A stretch of DNA of 64,000 nt from Paralvinella palmiformis (lineage: Eukaryota; Annelida; Polychaeta; Terebellida; Alvinellidae): assembly GCA_025642065.1 (NCBI GenBank), contig JAODUP010000032.1:1672501-1736500 (forward strand), written 5' to 3'. The notes beneath the pieces were generated by a model. The model saw nothing but the letters and a program-made list of their open reading frames with translations. It did not search any database and had not been told where the DNA came from. This document shows positions 33,600 to 46,729 of this stretch, piece after piece. Both the position numbers and the translations under genes were made by a program. Positions within the stretch are counted from its first letter, which is position 1. Every line of letters begins with the position of its first letter.

Positions 33600-34989
33600 C
33601 CTAAATACTGTATATTACCGCAATTTGTTTAATCTTTTAATGTCTTAAATATGATAAATACACATTATCATTTGATAACTACTACAACAAAGCACATTAA
33701 AGTTTTCATGCTAAATTTTCTAAGTAACGACGCGTTCTACAAAACATTAATTACTCTATACATATAATATTAATAATAACTAGTCACTATTGCTCTTGGG
33801 TGAATTTAGTATACTTTAAGCCACAACCAGACATATTGACTTGTTGAAACAAAATAACTTATTTTTTAAACATCAATGATGACATGTTTTTATCTGCGCT
33901 TCTGTTTAATGAATATTGCTGATAACATAAGAAGAAGAAAAAAACCAATAAAACAAAACGACAAGAAATAAATAACAATTAACTTGTTTCGATCTTGGCA
34001 TAATGGATTAGATTAGAACATTCTGTTTTAAAGTGTATGTCTAAACTTTAAATATGTAAAGAATGTTTTTACTCATCAATATATGAAAGTTGTTAACTAT
34101 TGAGAAATTAAAAAAACCTTGCACTGAAATGATGGCGCCAATTTTAACAACTAAACTGTATACAACATCACCAACTGAGTATTACTGACGATTAATTACG
34201 CATATATCATGTGAAGGTCTATACTCCCTCCCTCCAACCAAAACCAACAAACAAGGGGGAAAAACTAAAGAAAAGTTCAAACAAAATTGCAATTGAGAAA
34301 ATGCGCCATAGAAGAATACTAATGTAAGATCAATCATAAAGAACTAAACAATTAATCGATCATCGATAGACACAATGGATGCTAAATACGCTACACTAAG
34401 TATTAGCTCGATATATTAATGTAAATAAATAGAAATAACCTATTAGCAACTTTAAACAGTAGATAAACATTAATTATTGGAAAGATAGCTAATAATTTCT
34501 GCCCATTCCCGCAACACAATGTGTAAATAGCATTTATAAAAATATAATAAACCCTCATTAATATTTTAGTAGAGACACATACATTATCATCATCCTTATC
34601 ATGAAATGATAATTCAGCAGACACAGCGACAGAAAAGATGTAGAATAACAATATAATTATATTAACGACGAACGGTAGAAATGAAACAAATTATCAACTG
34701 TTGTGGAATTAACTTAGATAGAAGAAAATAGCAGTAGAATAATTGTCAAAGAAATGTATCAGCATGCAAAGCATACCCGATTGCAATCAGATAATGATGT
34801 TATATAACATTGAAAATATCTACTGGTATTTGAATGGAATGCTCCATATTTATAACAAATAAACAAATGTTGTTAGTCTTTAGAGTGGCAACTTACATGA
34901 TGCTAATGAGAATAAAGTTCTTGTTCACCTTAAGATAACTATGTAGTAAAAATGGGACAATGTATAACTATTATTTTATAATATATACT

Positions 34990-35021
<32 letters not shown>

Positions 35022-35448
35022 TTAGGCAGCTCGATCTATTACATCCGTCATAATCCCATCTATTCGTTTCTTTGTTCATCCTTGTTTACTCTTTCTGTAA
35101 TAAATTATAGAAGATCATATTTCTAAATATAATTTTGTACTTTTAAAAGATGGCCAGGGCCATGAATGGTAATGAACACATCTCTGTATAGCTCAGATTT
35201 TACCTATATCCGTAAATACTTATATCACATTACAGGATCTACCACTAGAAAATAAAATATTTTCAAATATATTAATTTAGTTTTTAGTTCTGAGACGATT
35301 ACTTAAGTCCTAATACTTTAACTTAAACAAGACATTGTACATTATAATGTATGTTGATTATTATAAATACTCACTTCCTAAAATATGGTTCATGTTCAAA
35401 CTAAATCGGATATACACCAACATATTAATAAAAGAAATATAATCTTAC
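33600..35448 (-). other. Intron or 3' flank after exon 11, right copy
   Basis: It mirrors 27,330 to about 28,800. Identity is high from about 34,330 to 35,448 and lower inward. An (AAT)n tract is at about 34,990-35,020. No exon equivalent to 32,716-33,003 is found. Confidence 0.5.
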
Positions 35449-37205
35449 ATTAGATGATTCGCTGGAATATGTACTTGCTGAAAAATTCAGGTCCTCATCT
35501 TGATGTTTCATTTCTTCTCCTGTCTTTCCAGTTAGCCAGTAACTCTTCATGTCCAATTCCTGGACATATAAATCATACAGTATTATTTACATAGATTGAA
35601 CTGTACTATCTAAATATATACTAGTATATTTACATACACAAAGACACACAATTCTATCAGTTTGCCACACATAATAACATACACTTTCGTCTCTTTTCTC
35701 GGTGATGAACCTTTCAGTCTCTTGCAGAATATCCTGCGTATTCTGACTGACTACAATTCCACCAGCTAGAGGTTAAAAGTTTAAATAAAATTATTTACAG
35801 CTGAATTTTGTCATTATCTTCTAAATTCCAAAGAAATAACCGGATTTCTCACCTCCTGCTCTAGATTTCATCAACAACGCTAATTTGATTGTGTATCCGA
35901 ACAAACAATAGCGAGGCATCTTCCTGCCAACAACACCAGCCACAACTTTGCCTGTAAATATCGACACCCGGTCAATCGTTAAAGATTACAAGAAATAATA
36001 TGCTATAAATGACACCAAAAGACTACTTCTCTTTCACCTGAGTTAACTCCTATCCTTAAGCTTAGTTTGGAATGGCGCATGAAACCAACTTCCATGTTAG
36101 TGATTCTGTTCTTTATATAGAGGGCCATGGACGCAATCTCAGAAGCATGTCGTCGGCCATTCTTATGGGGAAGACCTATCAAGAAATATAATTATACAGT
36201 ATACGATAAAAACAAGATCTATCACAAGAACATATTCTATTAAGAACCCACATTCGAGTAATTCAGCAATTTCATAAAAACGGAATCTACCTTTAATAAC
36301 AAGAACCTGTCTATGACGACATTAAAGGATAACGAAATAAGCTCGCGTCAACAACATTTTTCTAGGGCAGTATCATAAAAAAATGATATCGATTGTTAAG
36401 TTATTCCCATAGTTTCCACCAATAATAATCTTATAATATAATCTCATACATTTATCTATGTATTACCTTTATACTATATTACCAACATTTCTTTTTGAAA
36501 TCACTTTGTCGTTGTAACAACGTTTATATGTAAAACAGACCTTAAGCAAATACTTTACTTGCTATCTCAGTCAGTGTGAATGGATGTAATGCGTTTTGTT
36601 TTTAAAAAGCATTATTCGTCGCACCAAATATTTGGACAAACTGAATGTTTAACTGTACTTAAGGCTATTTGAAATAAAGCTTTATAATGAACCTCTAGAA
36701 TTATTTCATTACAACAAAGTTTGTTTCTAGATAATCAGTACGAGTATTGTCTTTCTTACCAGAAGCTACCATATACGCATCTCCAATGACATCGACGTTG
36801 TAAACATCATACATATTGATGGCTTCACCAAAACAGGTGTAGATCATGTTCAAGAGATGTGTAATCTGTTTAGTGAATAAGAACATTAAACGAGACACAC
36901 ATAATCGTATCACTTGTCTATGTCAAAAATGTTTATTCATTATACATAATACATGGAAATATAACTGCCTGAATTCACCATTTTTAGATCAAATTCGCTG
37001 TTCAATCTTTGAAATATATGATTATTTTACTTGCGATCATTGGTTATATTTTGTTAAAGACGCCCATTTAAAAAAATAGATTTGCATATTTATCAGTCCA
37101 ATGAAATACGATTACTGTTACCTTGAAAATGACATCACCTCTTGAAAGCTTTTCTCATATTGATTCAATTTATATTATCGAAAATTTCCCAGTATTATAT
37201 ATATA

Positions 37206-37275
<70 letters not shown>

Positions 37276-38690
37276 CACGTCATTATTGATAATCATTTTT
37301 GATTTCTCACTCAATTCATAAGCGAGATATTTGTAGAAACCCGAAGTAGTTTACAGGAACTTAATTTGAAGAAACTATAATCAACAGATGTAATCATCAG
37401 AAATTCTAATGATTTGATTGGAACCGTGGATTCTTGCAAATAAAACAAACAGTCCATCCAACATTAACACAATCCATTCCTCTTTAACGGAACATAGACA
37501 TAGGGAAATAATCCAAATTACTGATGGGCCGCCATTACAGCTGCACCACATGCCAGATTCCGACGTGAAAGATGGATTATAGGCTTTATTCCCAAGACAA
37601 AATATGATTAGCAAGAATATAACTTACGTTATTTGGAGACACCCTTGAGCTGATGCTAGCAAAGTCAACCAATTCAGAGAAGAACACAGTCACTTCTTCA
37701 AATATTTCGGTGCCAACCTTCTTGTTGTGTTTTAGTTTCATCGAGATATGTTTTGGTAACATAGCATTGACCAGATTGGATTTTCTCCTCTGTTCCATGA
37801 TAAGATATCTTGTTCTGTAACAAACGGTAAAACTACGATCAGTGTATTGTATCTTCAATCAGTAGTAATCTATATCTTCATTTATCGCTCACCCTAGCCA
37901 TCTCATGCAATAAATGTCTTATTTATGTCCCCTTATTCTGATAATGTATTAGTAAAATATACTATTTCTTGTGTTTTCACTCCATCCTGATACTCACTGC
38001 ACAGACAGGTTGTCAGAAGTTGTCTCCATCTCAACCATCATGTAATGGACGGCTATCACAACCAAAGGAAAAATCACTGTGACGACGCACATCACCAACC
38101 CAAGGATCACTAAAAATGTGCGGTCATAGTAGGCATTCTCATTGAGAACCTTCAGTACCGTGGTGGTGATGTCTTTCTGTTTGGTCAGCAGAAGACCCAT
38201 GTATTGAGTCATATTACCATGCCACCATTTAAACCAGCCATTCGAAGGTTCTATCATAGGTTTATCACCAAATGGGTTCAGCCGAATCTGATGGCGCATC
38301 TTGTCCAGATTACGAGAAAACTCCTTTGTAGAATCAACCCTTTGATCATCAGATAACTGTATTGTATAAAATACAAATAACGGACGACTATGGATAACAG
38401 GTGAGAATGATTCAAATAACTATGTTAATAAAGGGTCAATACGTCTCATGGTTTACTGATACTTCCATTTAAACAACAAGAATATCAACAAGAAAAAGGT
38501 AGGACCTACGTCAGCATAACTGATGGACACAAACATGGTACTGTTAGCGACATCTTGAGCTACTGTAAAAGTTATGTAATCGATCATACTATCAAATCCG
38601 CCGTTCAGAAAATATAAAGACCCATAGGCTCTTTCTACACCCAGCATCTCCTTGCTCGAGACAACCTGTTTATAAATAATAAATAGATAA

Positions 38691-38735
<45 letters not shown>

Positions 38736-41700
38736 TGCGTGCGTGCCGTGCGCGTGTGAAATGTCTATTTTAATTGAGTGACATATTCTACTACGTGCCT
38801 CATGCAGTGATACAATTAGCTTCCAAACACTTCCAGTGCTATCTTCAGAGACAGTCTCAGTAAACCATTTGACGATAACGGCTATCAGATCAGTGTAGAA
38901 GGTGAGCTCTCTCTGTTGGGTAGACTTTTTGGTGTCTGCTTCATATCTGTGGACGTTGATGTGTCTTAGTAACCCATCAGCCGTTTGCAGATATGGCTGA
39001 GGTGCCGTCATTAGTTCCCATTTTCTCGACTCCGACACGTTTTTAATTGCCTATGTTGTTCCAGGGTAAAAATTGTATCCAATTAATTTGTTTTTAATAA
39101 TTGTGCTAGTTTATTTGCATATGTGTGTTTGTCATTGTTTTGTGAATATGTCTCTATCTAATGTCAGTAGACAATGAAACTTCCTGAAGTCAATACTTTG
39201 ATTTAAATCCTAATGTGACTGCTTCATTTATTTATTTTTGAATTGTTTAGTTCTTGATGCGCTGAACCACTGTCATCATTTGTGTGGGTGTGGTTGTGTG
39301 TATTTTAGGGTAGATAAATAGTGGCCCTAGCTGCAAACAATAACATCTAAACATCCCTGGAAACCTATACCTCCATAAATCTCTAATAAAATATAATAAG
39401 AGTAATAATTACAAAACTTCTATTGCGCCAATATATATCCTCGTAAAGATTCGAGCTCAGTGGCGCCACCTAGTACAGGAGCTGGGCAAACTCATAGTCC
39501 GGGTACGATGCAAAGTTCATCAACAATGATCAGATGTCAAGGAAACTTAGGAAGAATAAGTAAGTTTGAAAAGGTGAGTTTTCAAATGGTGACGGAAAGA
39601 AACTATGTTATTTGATGACTTAACATGTTCAGAGAGTGCATTCCAAAGAATAGGGACAGCAACTGAAAAAAGCATGAGTCCCAGCATAAGATTTAACCCT
39701 GGGAATTGACTACAACTGCAAACCAGATGAACGCCTGTGTGCTAAAAAAGCATGGATATGAAGGTTCTCAAGAAGAAACGGTTTGATAGGCAATAGTGTT
39801 TGAAAATGATGCGAGATTGAACAGGGAGCCACTGAAGAGATTTCAGAAGTGGGACAGAATGGAAAAACCGACGAGACCGTGTGTCAACCCTACCTAAGTA
39901 GTCCGCAACACACTGAAGTTTTAGAATATCCTTAGATGTAATGTTATAAAGATTATAATTCCACTAATCAAGCCTACTAGTAATGAATGCTGTAGCAATG
40001 GTTTTGGCAACTGAAAGAGAAAAATAGCACCGAATACGACGAAGGTCACGAATATTATAGAAGCAAGAGCGACATGTCAGAGAAACATATTTTCTGAAAT
40101 TAAGGGAAGAAATGAGTAAGTTTGTTGCGTTGTCTGGATGTACCTAAAATGATGAAATCTGTTTTGTTGGCATTGAGCCTAAGTTTATTGTTTGTAATCC
40201 AGCCAGAGATATCACTGAGACAGTCACCAAGATGTTTAAAGGAAAGATCAGTATTTGTTGTAGATAAAGATATGTATACTTGGGGGTCATCTGTATATAA
40301 TTGGTGGTCTAATTTATGGCTGTGAATAAGTGAGATTAGTGGTGTGGTATACAGAGTAATCAGAAGGGGTCCTGGAACAGAGTCTTAGGGAACACCGCAA
40401 AACAGTTTCTTATTTTTATTGATTGAAACCTATTTATTAGGAATGAGCGGGTCCAGGTAAGTGCTGTGCCTGATATACCATACCAATCAGAGAGGCGATC
40501 TAGAAGAACAGAATAATCAAAGGTTTCAAAAGCTGCAGATAAATCTAAAATTGTTAGTGCTGTGACCTTTCCTCTGTTCATGTTTAGTGATATGTCGTTA
40601 TGAACGTTTGTAAGCAGACTGAAAAACATTAGACAGGTGATTACAGTTTAAGTGAAAGTTCAAACGACAGGATACGGCTTTTTATAATACTTTAGATACG
40701 GAGCTTAGTGATAAATGTATTATCTTAGTAATTGGAACAAGGTTTTAGCAGAAATGTAGGGATAGGATCAAGTTCACGGGACTTATCAGAGGATGATAAA
40801 ATCAGTTTAGAAACTCCAGTAAGTGAAGTTGGTTTAACTCTGTGCAAGGGTGATGTACAACTGGAAAATCAATATTACAACTAGAAGCTGAATCTGGGTG
40901 ATCTTATCCTTGAAATGTTTGGGAAAAGAATTGCAGAGCGAATTAGTTGAATCATGAGCGAGCAGAGAAACAGAAGCCTTTCTATGGAGAGTTCTATTTA
41001 TACAGTTCCAGGGTTGATGAGGATTGTCAGAGTTGTTTGAGATCATGTTCCTATAAAAGTCAGATTTAGCACCTGTTAAGTTGTGTGCGTGATATTCTCC
41101 ATATGCGTTCTAAATATCGGCGACGCACTTTGGCATTGCTAATTTCTGAAGACATCTATGGTGTAGGTGGTTTAAAATTTACGGATTTTGATCTGACGGG
41201 TGCGTGTTTGTCAAGTAAGGTTTTAAGTGTAGTGTGATATTGTTCACATAATTGAAAGAAACGTGTCGTTTTAAGTCAAAACTTGCTAAGATGTCATTAA
41301 ATGTGGATGTAGCAGTAGACTCTGTATCCAAATGAAGGTTGAAATCACCAAGGATGAAAAAGGCATGATGACTAGTGACTAAGTATTTAGTAAATCAAGA
41401 AAGTCAACAAAGAAGGATGAAGTTATTCCAGGAGGGCGATAGAGACATAGGAAGTAACCAGTAAATGAACAGTCAGAAATTACAACGCAGACAGGCTTAA
41501 AACTAGAATAGATCTGTATAGAATGGGACTTTAATTTAAATGTATTTGATACCAGAAAGCCAACACCTCCTCCACGTTCAGACTGACGTGGTTGGTGGTA
41601 AAAGAAATAGTCTGGGGGCAGATATCAGAAGTACAAGAGGTTGTGTCATGAGGGCTTAAGCCAAGTCTCAGTGAAGGCGAGAATATACAATTTTTTGTAT

Positions 41701-42490
41701 ATTACCAAGTTTGTGATACTGGCTGATTTATTATGGAAGGACCTAACGTTGCTGGTAACCAAGTGGATATTTTGCAGGATAGGAAGGCCTGGAATCATTT
41801 TAATGTCACCTGCTAGTAGTATACAAATAGTAAGAAACATATTACGAGATTTAATTATATGTATAAGACTATGTGGAGGTGAGAATGTTATCACTCTGTC
41901 GAACTATTAGACTAACTTAGAGACAGTTTCCCAGATGTGATCAAACATATAATAGGTTAAGGTATAGTTTTTATTTATGACGAGTTTGACATCAACATAG
42001 AGTAACGGTACATTTCTGGGTGTAGTGATAAACGATGTGTGTAGGGTTAGGGAAAATGACAAGTTGCATGCAATGTGGATACAAGTGATAAAAATGAACA
42101 AATTTTGCAAAGTAAATCTCCTGTGAAGGTAAGAGGGGCAATATGCTATGGTTCAGTGTGAAAACAACTATAACCCCGCTGGAAACAGAAAACCAACTAG
42201 GAAAACAACTAGAACAACTTGAAAAACAATCGTAAAAAACTCGATTATAGATTATAAATTGAATATAAATCTAGACTCTACTGGCGACACTACCAAGATG
42301 TCAACAAACTTTAATATTAGTTTTTGCGTGAAACATGGAAAAAGCAGGAAATCGTTTGGTAGAAGTAAGGACGACTAAGTACTATTTCAGATGTCAACTA
42401 GAATCTATTAAGACGCTGAAGAAAATGAATTTTCCGGCCAAAAATAGCAGAAACAAAAGCCAATGAAACCAATCTACCTTATTATCGCCC

Positions 42491-42548
<58 letters not shown>

Positions 42549-44452
42549 AGTAAAAGTATGCATATGTCAATCCAAAAATAAAATGTTCTACACCTCCACA
42601 TATCTTTATTGACGTAGACCTATACATGTGTCTAGACTACTCGTCAGCTTGTGTGGGCCAGCTAATACGGTTTTCATACGCGGCTAATATGTCAGGCTCA
42701 CATTTTACTATATCCAATTGTATAAAAGTAAAGAATCAATTGACCTCAGTTAGACAATACATAACAGTATGGGACAGTTACAGCCAAGTGATTCTTAAGC
42801 ACGCAGTAACCTCAAATATTACGTAAATGTTTAGCTACATATCAGCATTAAAAATGTTGAATGACACAATAAAACATTTGAGAATGCGGGCCTGGATTGT
42901 ACATCCAGCCCGCATCACACTGTGTGCGTGCGTGCATGTTTGTGTGTATGTGTGTGTATTTTCCTAGAGGGCTATACTTATTACCTGATCAGTGAGGTGA
43001 TACTGAGCGATGAGTTTCTCTTCAGTAGTTTCAGTTGGGTTGCTGATATAGAACGCTCCAAGATCTCTTTCAATCTGTATTTCACTTATGACACCAGCCA
43101 GTTCTATGTTAAATTCGATAGTTTTGTGCACAACACTAATTTTGTAATACCCAGAGGCGCGGAAGGCAAATATGATCGAAATTAAAATGAAACATATCAC
43201 AAAGGGACAGACTACCCAAGTAATTATCTTCCGTTTTTTCTTGGTCATATCCGATCTGGTAAGTTGATTAGTTGTGGACTCTGAAAAATAATCAATATCC
43301 TATTTAGATTGGGTATTATCACAATGTCGTTTGCATGTGCCAGTTGAAGCAATTATCATTCAACTCTTGGTATATTTCTGTTGATACTTTATTTTATGGA
43401 AAATCCCCAGGATATTTTTCTTCACTACAATTCTCCTGGCAACCTAAACTAAGACTAAGTTGTAGACTAGCGTATGTTTTATTTCAAAAATTGGAGAATT
43501 AACTAAGTAGGTCATGCTAATGACTTTTGGAGTGACGAGGTATAAACAAGATGATTTTTACTTTAAGATCTATTACTTTTAATTTTTGGCATTGATGCAG
43601 AAATTAATAATGAACATTTTACACGTTTATCACACACAGGAATGCACTCATCGAAGTAGACAGGTACTAGAAAAAGCCACCCATACACCAATAAACGCAC
43701 CAACTTATCCCGAAACACAATTACGGCCCACAAACCTTTCCAGTATAATTTACTTGGATGCCAGGAATTCCTTTGTCATGAGTATAAGTGACAAATAATA
43801 AAATTGTGAACCTATTATGAGTTTAAGTAACAGATCAAACTAATTCAATCCATTGTGAACAATATCCTTACGAGTTCGAGAATTAGAACTGGCTCGCTGC
43901 AAATGTGTGGATCCATCAAAATAAGCCATAAAGAGCAGTCGATGCTAAATTACCTTTTTATCTGGCTGTGTGTCATTAAACCGTATTTACTTTGTCTATT
44001 TCCATTGGTAAAAGGGAACCAGCTTGTTGTCTTAAATGGCCACAAAACTCATTGATCGTCACAAACCTATTAAGAGACCACTATTATAGTAGTATATTAC
44101 GCTTATTTAAACTTACCATTGCCAGCTGTTTCATTATAACAGCATATTTCACTTATTTAAACTTACCATTTCCAGCTGTTTCATTATAACAGCATATTTC
44201 ACTTATTTAAACTTACCATTTCCAGCTGTTTCATTATGACAGCATATTTCACTTATTTAAACTTACCACTGCCAGCTGTTTCATTATAACAGCATATTTC
44301 ACTTATTTAAACTTACCATTTTCAGCTGTTTCATTTGTATTAACATCCAACGAGGATGACGTGCTACTGGATGATGATGTCGGTGATGTTGATGACGTTG
44401 TTGATCCGGAATTGGCTGGTCCACTAGGGGACACTCCACTTTTAAAAGGCAT
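35449..44452 (-). CDS. NIT-like receptor with degenerate guanylyl cyclase domain, right copy
   Basis: Coding exons in gene order: 44317-44452, 42985-43280, 38799-39050, 38510-38665, 37998-38356, 37628-37814, 36760-36865, 36038-36175, 35853-35951, 35683-35765, 35449-35559. Every exon length equals that of the left copy and all joins keep frame. The protein differs from the left copy at few residues. These cluster in TM1 and just after (WVV for [14 protein letters not shown] for [11 protein letters not shown]), TM2 (CVVTVIFP for CIIIVVFP) and the sensor. The catalytic substitutions (Lys, Leu and Glu at the Asn, Arg and first metal Asp positions) are the same. The gene runs toward the left copy. 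Intron 2 is enlarged by the LINE at 39,390-42,240. No terminal exon is visible, so its C-terminus is unresolved. Confidence 0.88.
37196..37271. repeat. (AT)n microsatellite, right intron 6
   Basis: About 76 bp with one slip; partner of 25,538-25,572. Confidence 0.9.
38697..38731. repeat. (AT)n microsatellite, right intron 3
   Basis: Partner of the shorter tract at about 23,515-23,535 in the left arm. Confidence 0.85.
39390..42240 (-). mobile_element. CR1/L2-type LINE, mutated, inserted in an R1 copy
   Basis: Minus-strand pieces in order: an endonuclease start (41,894-41,646: [29 protein letters not shown]), a pre-RT linker (41,046-40,834: [11 protein letters not shown]), an RT core (40,629-40,360: [19 protein letters not shown]) and RT catalytic and thumb parts (about 40,310-40,080: [28 protein letters not shown]). 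Frames are broken, so it is dead. The 3' end at about 39,400 is AT/AAT-rich. R1 sequence is interrupted at CCTCCATAAATCT and resumes at about 42,570, so the LINE landed inside R1. The 5' end is placed approximately. The copy at 17,885 is from the same family. Confidence 0.8.
42493..42546. repeat. (AT)n microsatellite
   Basis: About 54 bp between the LINE 5' region and the resumed R1 sequence. Confidence 0.9.
42565..42700 (+). repeat. R1 second part, right arm
   Basis: AAAATAAAATGTTCTACACC, then TCGTCAGCTTGTGTGGGCC, match R1 from about 13,900 onward. Together with 39,300-39,390 this is one R1 copy split by the LINE and mirrors the left copy at 22,130. Confidence 0.75.
44090..44340 (-). repeat. 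50-bp splice-donor minisatellite, right copy (about 5 units)
   Basis: Same unit as at 19,321-19,775 on the opposite strand; ACTTACC (donor complement) recurs every 50 bp. The first donor for the gene is at 44,316. Confidence 0.95.
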
Positions 44453-44529
44453 CGTGCTCGTAGGGATGTCTTTTATACGGTGGTGTTTTTCATCTTTGAA
44501 GAATCTGAACGAAATGAACAATTAAAATC

Positions 44530-45108
44530 AATACTACTAATACTAACTAGGAAAGATGTAGTGACTATAACATCAATATCTAGATTATAGGTTCAGTTCC
44601 CACTGGTGGTGTTCATTTTGCTATAACTAAAGAATTAACACAACTAATTTAAAATAGATGAATGAAAAAAGTCGCCTCTCAAAAGGTATGTCTTGGATAT
44701 TATTAATGGATTAAAGGAACGGTAAGATCGGTCAAACAATTCCTGGCAAAATTCTTTACAAATGGCCGTTAAAAAAGTATCGGATAAATCGAGGTTCGTT
44801 GTCAAAGTGAATGTTTAGATTGTCTAATCTTTATTGCTACTGATGGGGCAGTACAGAATAATTAATAGAAAAAATTAAAAATGGATCTTAATATCCTTTT
44901 AACGATTATCAGTAATAATTAAAAGGAATTTTACTTAATAATAATAATAATAATGTAAATTTTGGAAAGCACACTTACTAACGGAGCTATTCAAGGACGC
45001 CATAATGTGATATCTCAAATGTGATGGATCTAAAACCCAGTTAGAAATTTAATCTATCGACGTTATTCATCGGGAAAGCAACCTTGATTAGCTGCGTTTA
45101 ATGATTAC

Positions 45109-45177
<69 letters not shown>

Positions 45178-45583
45178 CCATACTATAGTAGTATCTAACT
45201 AGGACACTACTTTTATTACCTGAAAATATGTAATCTATGTTAACTTTATTATATTGTAAAGAACAAAATTTTATTTTTACTATTGATTAATAAGCAAGTC
45301 ATTTAATAATATTTCCATGACCGACGAAACTATTTCAACATCTCATTTCCCACAGGAGTACATATAGCACATCTTGAGTGAGTAACCCATTCCAAACAGA
45401 ATGACTTGTCATTATTTCCAATACTCGTTGTATGTTCTCTGGCATTAAAGAGAGTTCTTAGTCTATTTGTAATTCTTAATATTAAATACGTAGTTTAGTA
45501 AGTCTCTACCTGGCCAGTAGATGGCACCACAATATACCAGATCACAGTATGGTTCAGTGTTCAAATACAAAATTATCTCTTAC
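44530..45583 (-). other. Intron upstream of coding exon 1, right gene
   Basis: It contains a LINE-tail fragment (44,935-45,085: GTAAATTTTGGAAAGCACAC after an (AAT)n run) in the same plus-strand orientation as the one at 18,421, although the arms are inverted, so the two are independent insertions. An (AT)n tract lies at 45,116-45,175. No gene. Confidence 0.6.
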
Positions 45584-45760
45584 CCGAGTTGGGCGTCTTA
45601 ATGCCTTCTCAGCTTCTTATGTCGTCCGTTCGCCACGACATTAACTGACAAGAATGATGTCTTATCACCAATTCCTTGTCACGGCGACATGCCCATCACC
45701 TGCTGACAGATAAGTGATCATTATCTTTAGATATTAAAATTCTCACATTGAACGGCTAAA
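45584..45760 (-). promoter_or_regulatory. Candidate promoter and non-coding first exon, right gene
   Basis: It is the inverted counterpart of 15,770-15,944 and 17,580-17,779. The exon would end at 45,584 with a donor GG|GTAAGAGA (minus strand). A GATA cluster at 45,708-45,726 (AGATAAGTGATCATTATCT) lies upstream in transcriptional sense. Confidence 0.5.
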
Positions 45761-45905
45761 ATTATCACCTTGAAATCAGGCTTCAGCCATTTTCTTAATC
45801 AAGTTGCTAGCCATCTTTAAGGTAGTAATTAACTGTTAATTCAAAACTTCGGTGTTAATTGTCCATTTTTAATTTGGATAATTTAATTGCTAGCTGATAA
45901 GAAGT

Positions 45906-46093
45906 GATGATGATGATTGATGTTTTACAGCCCCTTTTGTGCATATGATAGGCTAAATGGGCCGAGCGACCTCCAAAGGTAATGAGGCGAAGTCAAAGAT
46001 GAAACAACCTTCAGATATGCCCACTCCGAGATTCGAACCCGGGTGGCAGTGATATGTGGTCCAACACGCTACTGCTAGACCATCGAGGAGACC
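45906..46093 (-). mobile_element. SINE family A, full length, with target-site duplication
   Basis: The minus strand reads a tRNA-like head with A-box-like TGGTCTAGCAGTAG and B-box GGGTTCGAATCTC, the conserved body and an ATC-rich tail. A 14-bp direct repeat AGCTGATAAGAAGT flanks it at 45,892-45,905 and 46,094-46,107. Confidence 0.92.
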
Positions 46094-46189
46094 AGCTGAT
46101 AAGAAGTACAATAATTATTTCAGGAGTGCATGTTATATCATCCTAGTTTTTACCGTTAAAATGTAGAATTTGAACTCCATCAGAATCAG

Positions 46190-46330
46190 ACTTCGATGTA
46201 AAATGACATACACAACGACATACCTATCACCTGCCAACAGATAAGTGATAATTATCTTTAAATTGCCTTGGATGACCATCAATTCATTTTTCACTAGGAT
46301 AGTTTAGTTGTCAGCTGACAACGAGAAATA
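46190..46330 (-). promoter_or_regulatory. Partial second upstream copy with GATA cluster
   Basis: AGATAAGTGATAATTATCT at 46,239-46,257 with CACCTGCCAACAG beside it matches the core of the left block at about 15,800-15,830. The donor-containing half is not recognised here. Confidence 0.4.
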
Positions 46331-46725
46331 TAAATCTTTTAGAGAAACCGAATAAATCGAGCTAATTTTTGATCGGTTTTCTGACAATTATTCATAAAAG
46401 ATAACTAGTTGCTTTGTTTAAAGTTATGTTTCAGTAAATTGGGAAATCTATCTTGGAGAATAATACGATGTTAAGGCAACTAATGATCTCATCTATATTG
46501 AAAGACATTAGGCGTATGAGTTCTGTTGTTTGTTGTTGTTGTTTGTTGTTGTTTTTTTTTGGGGGGGGAGATATCATTGGTGACACCAAGCCCCAGAATT
46601 AAACACTTATTTATACTCCCGAAGTTACGGTTTTTAGAGTGATCCAAAGGAATTTGAAAAATAAATATTTGTCATTTACTGGATTAATGGAACATAGGAG
46701 AGACTACCAAATAAACCTTGCATAT
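46331..46725. other. Intergenic with a family B SINE tail
   Basis: A (TTG)n/(T)n/(G)n run at 46,530-46,570 is followed by a piece matching the 3' part of the family B element of 11.6 kb (GTGACACCAAGCCCCAGAA). Nothing else seen. Confidence 0.45.
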
Positions 46726-46729
46726 ATCA

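Larger units (their letters stand above)
33300..46330 (-). repeat. Right arm of the large inverted duplication
   Basis: It is the reverse-complement partner of 15,780-29,020. Splice sites of all 11 coding exons fall at the mirrored coordinates. It contains a ~2.8 kb LINE not present on the left, lacks the R1 copy of left intron 1, and has fewer minisatellite units. Confidence 0.9.

Noticed and set aside
45906..46093. tRNA gene
   Set aside because: A and B boxes are present, but the unit continues into a SINE body, has target-site duplications and recurs several times.
15780..46330. Palindrome as a pure assembly artefact (two haplotypes joined head to head)
   Set aside because: Not excluded, but unequal identity along the arms, arm-specific insertions and a unique spacer argue for a real structure; kept as a caveat in the findings.
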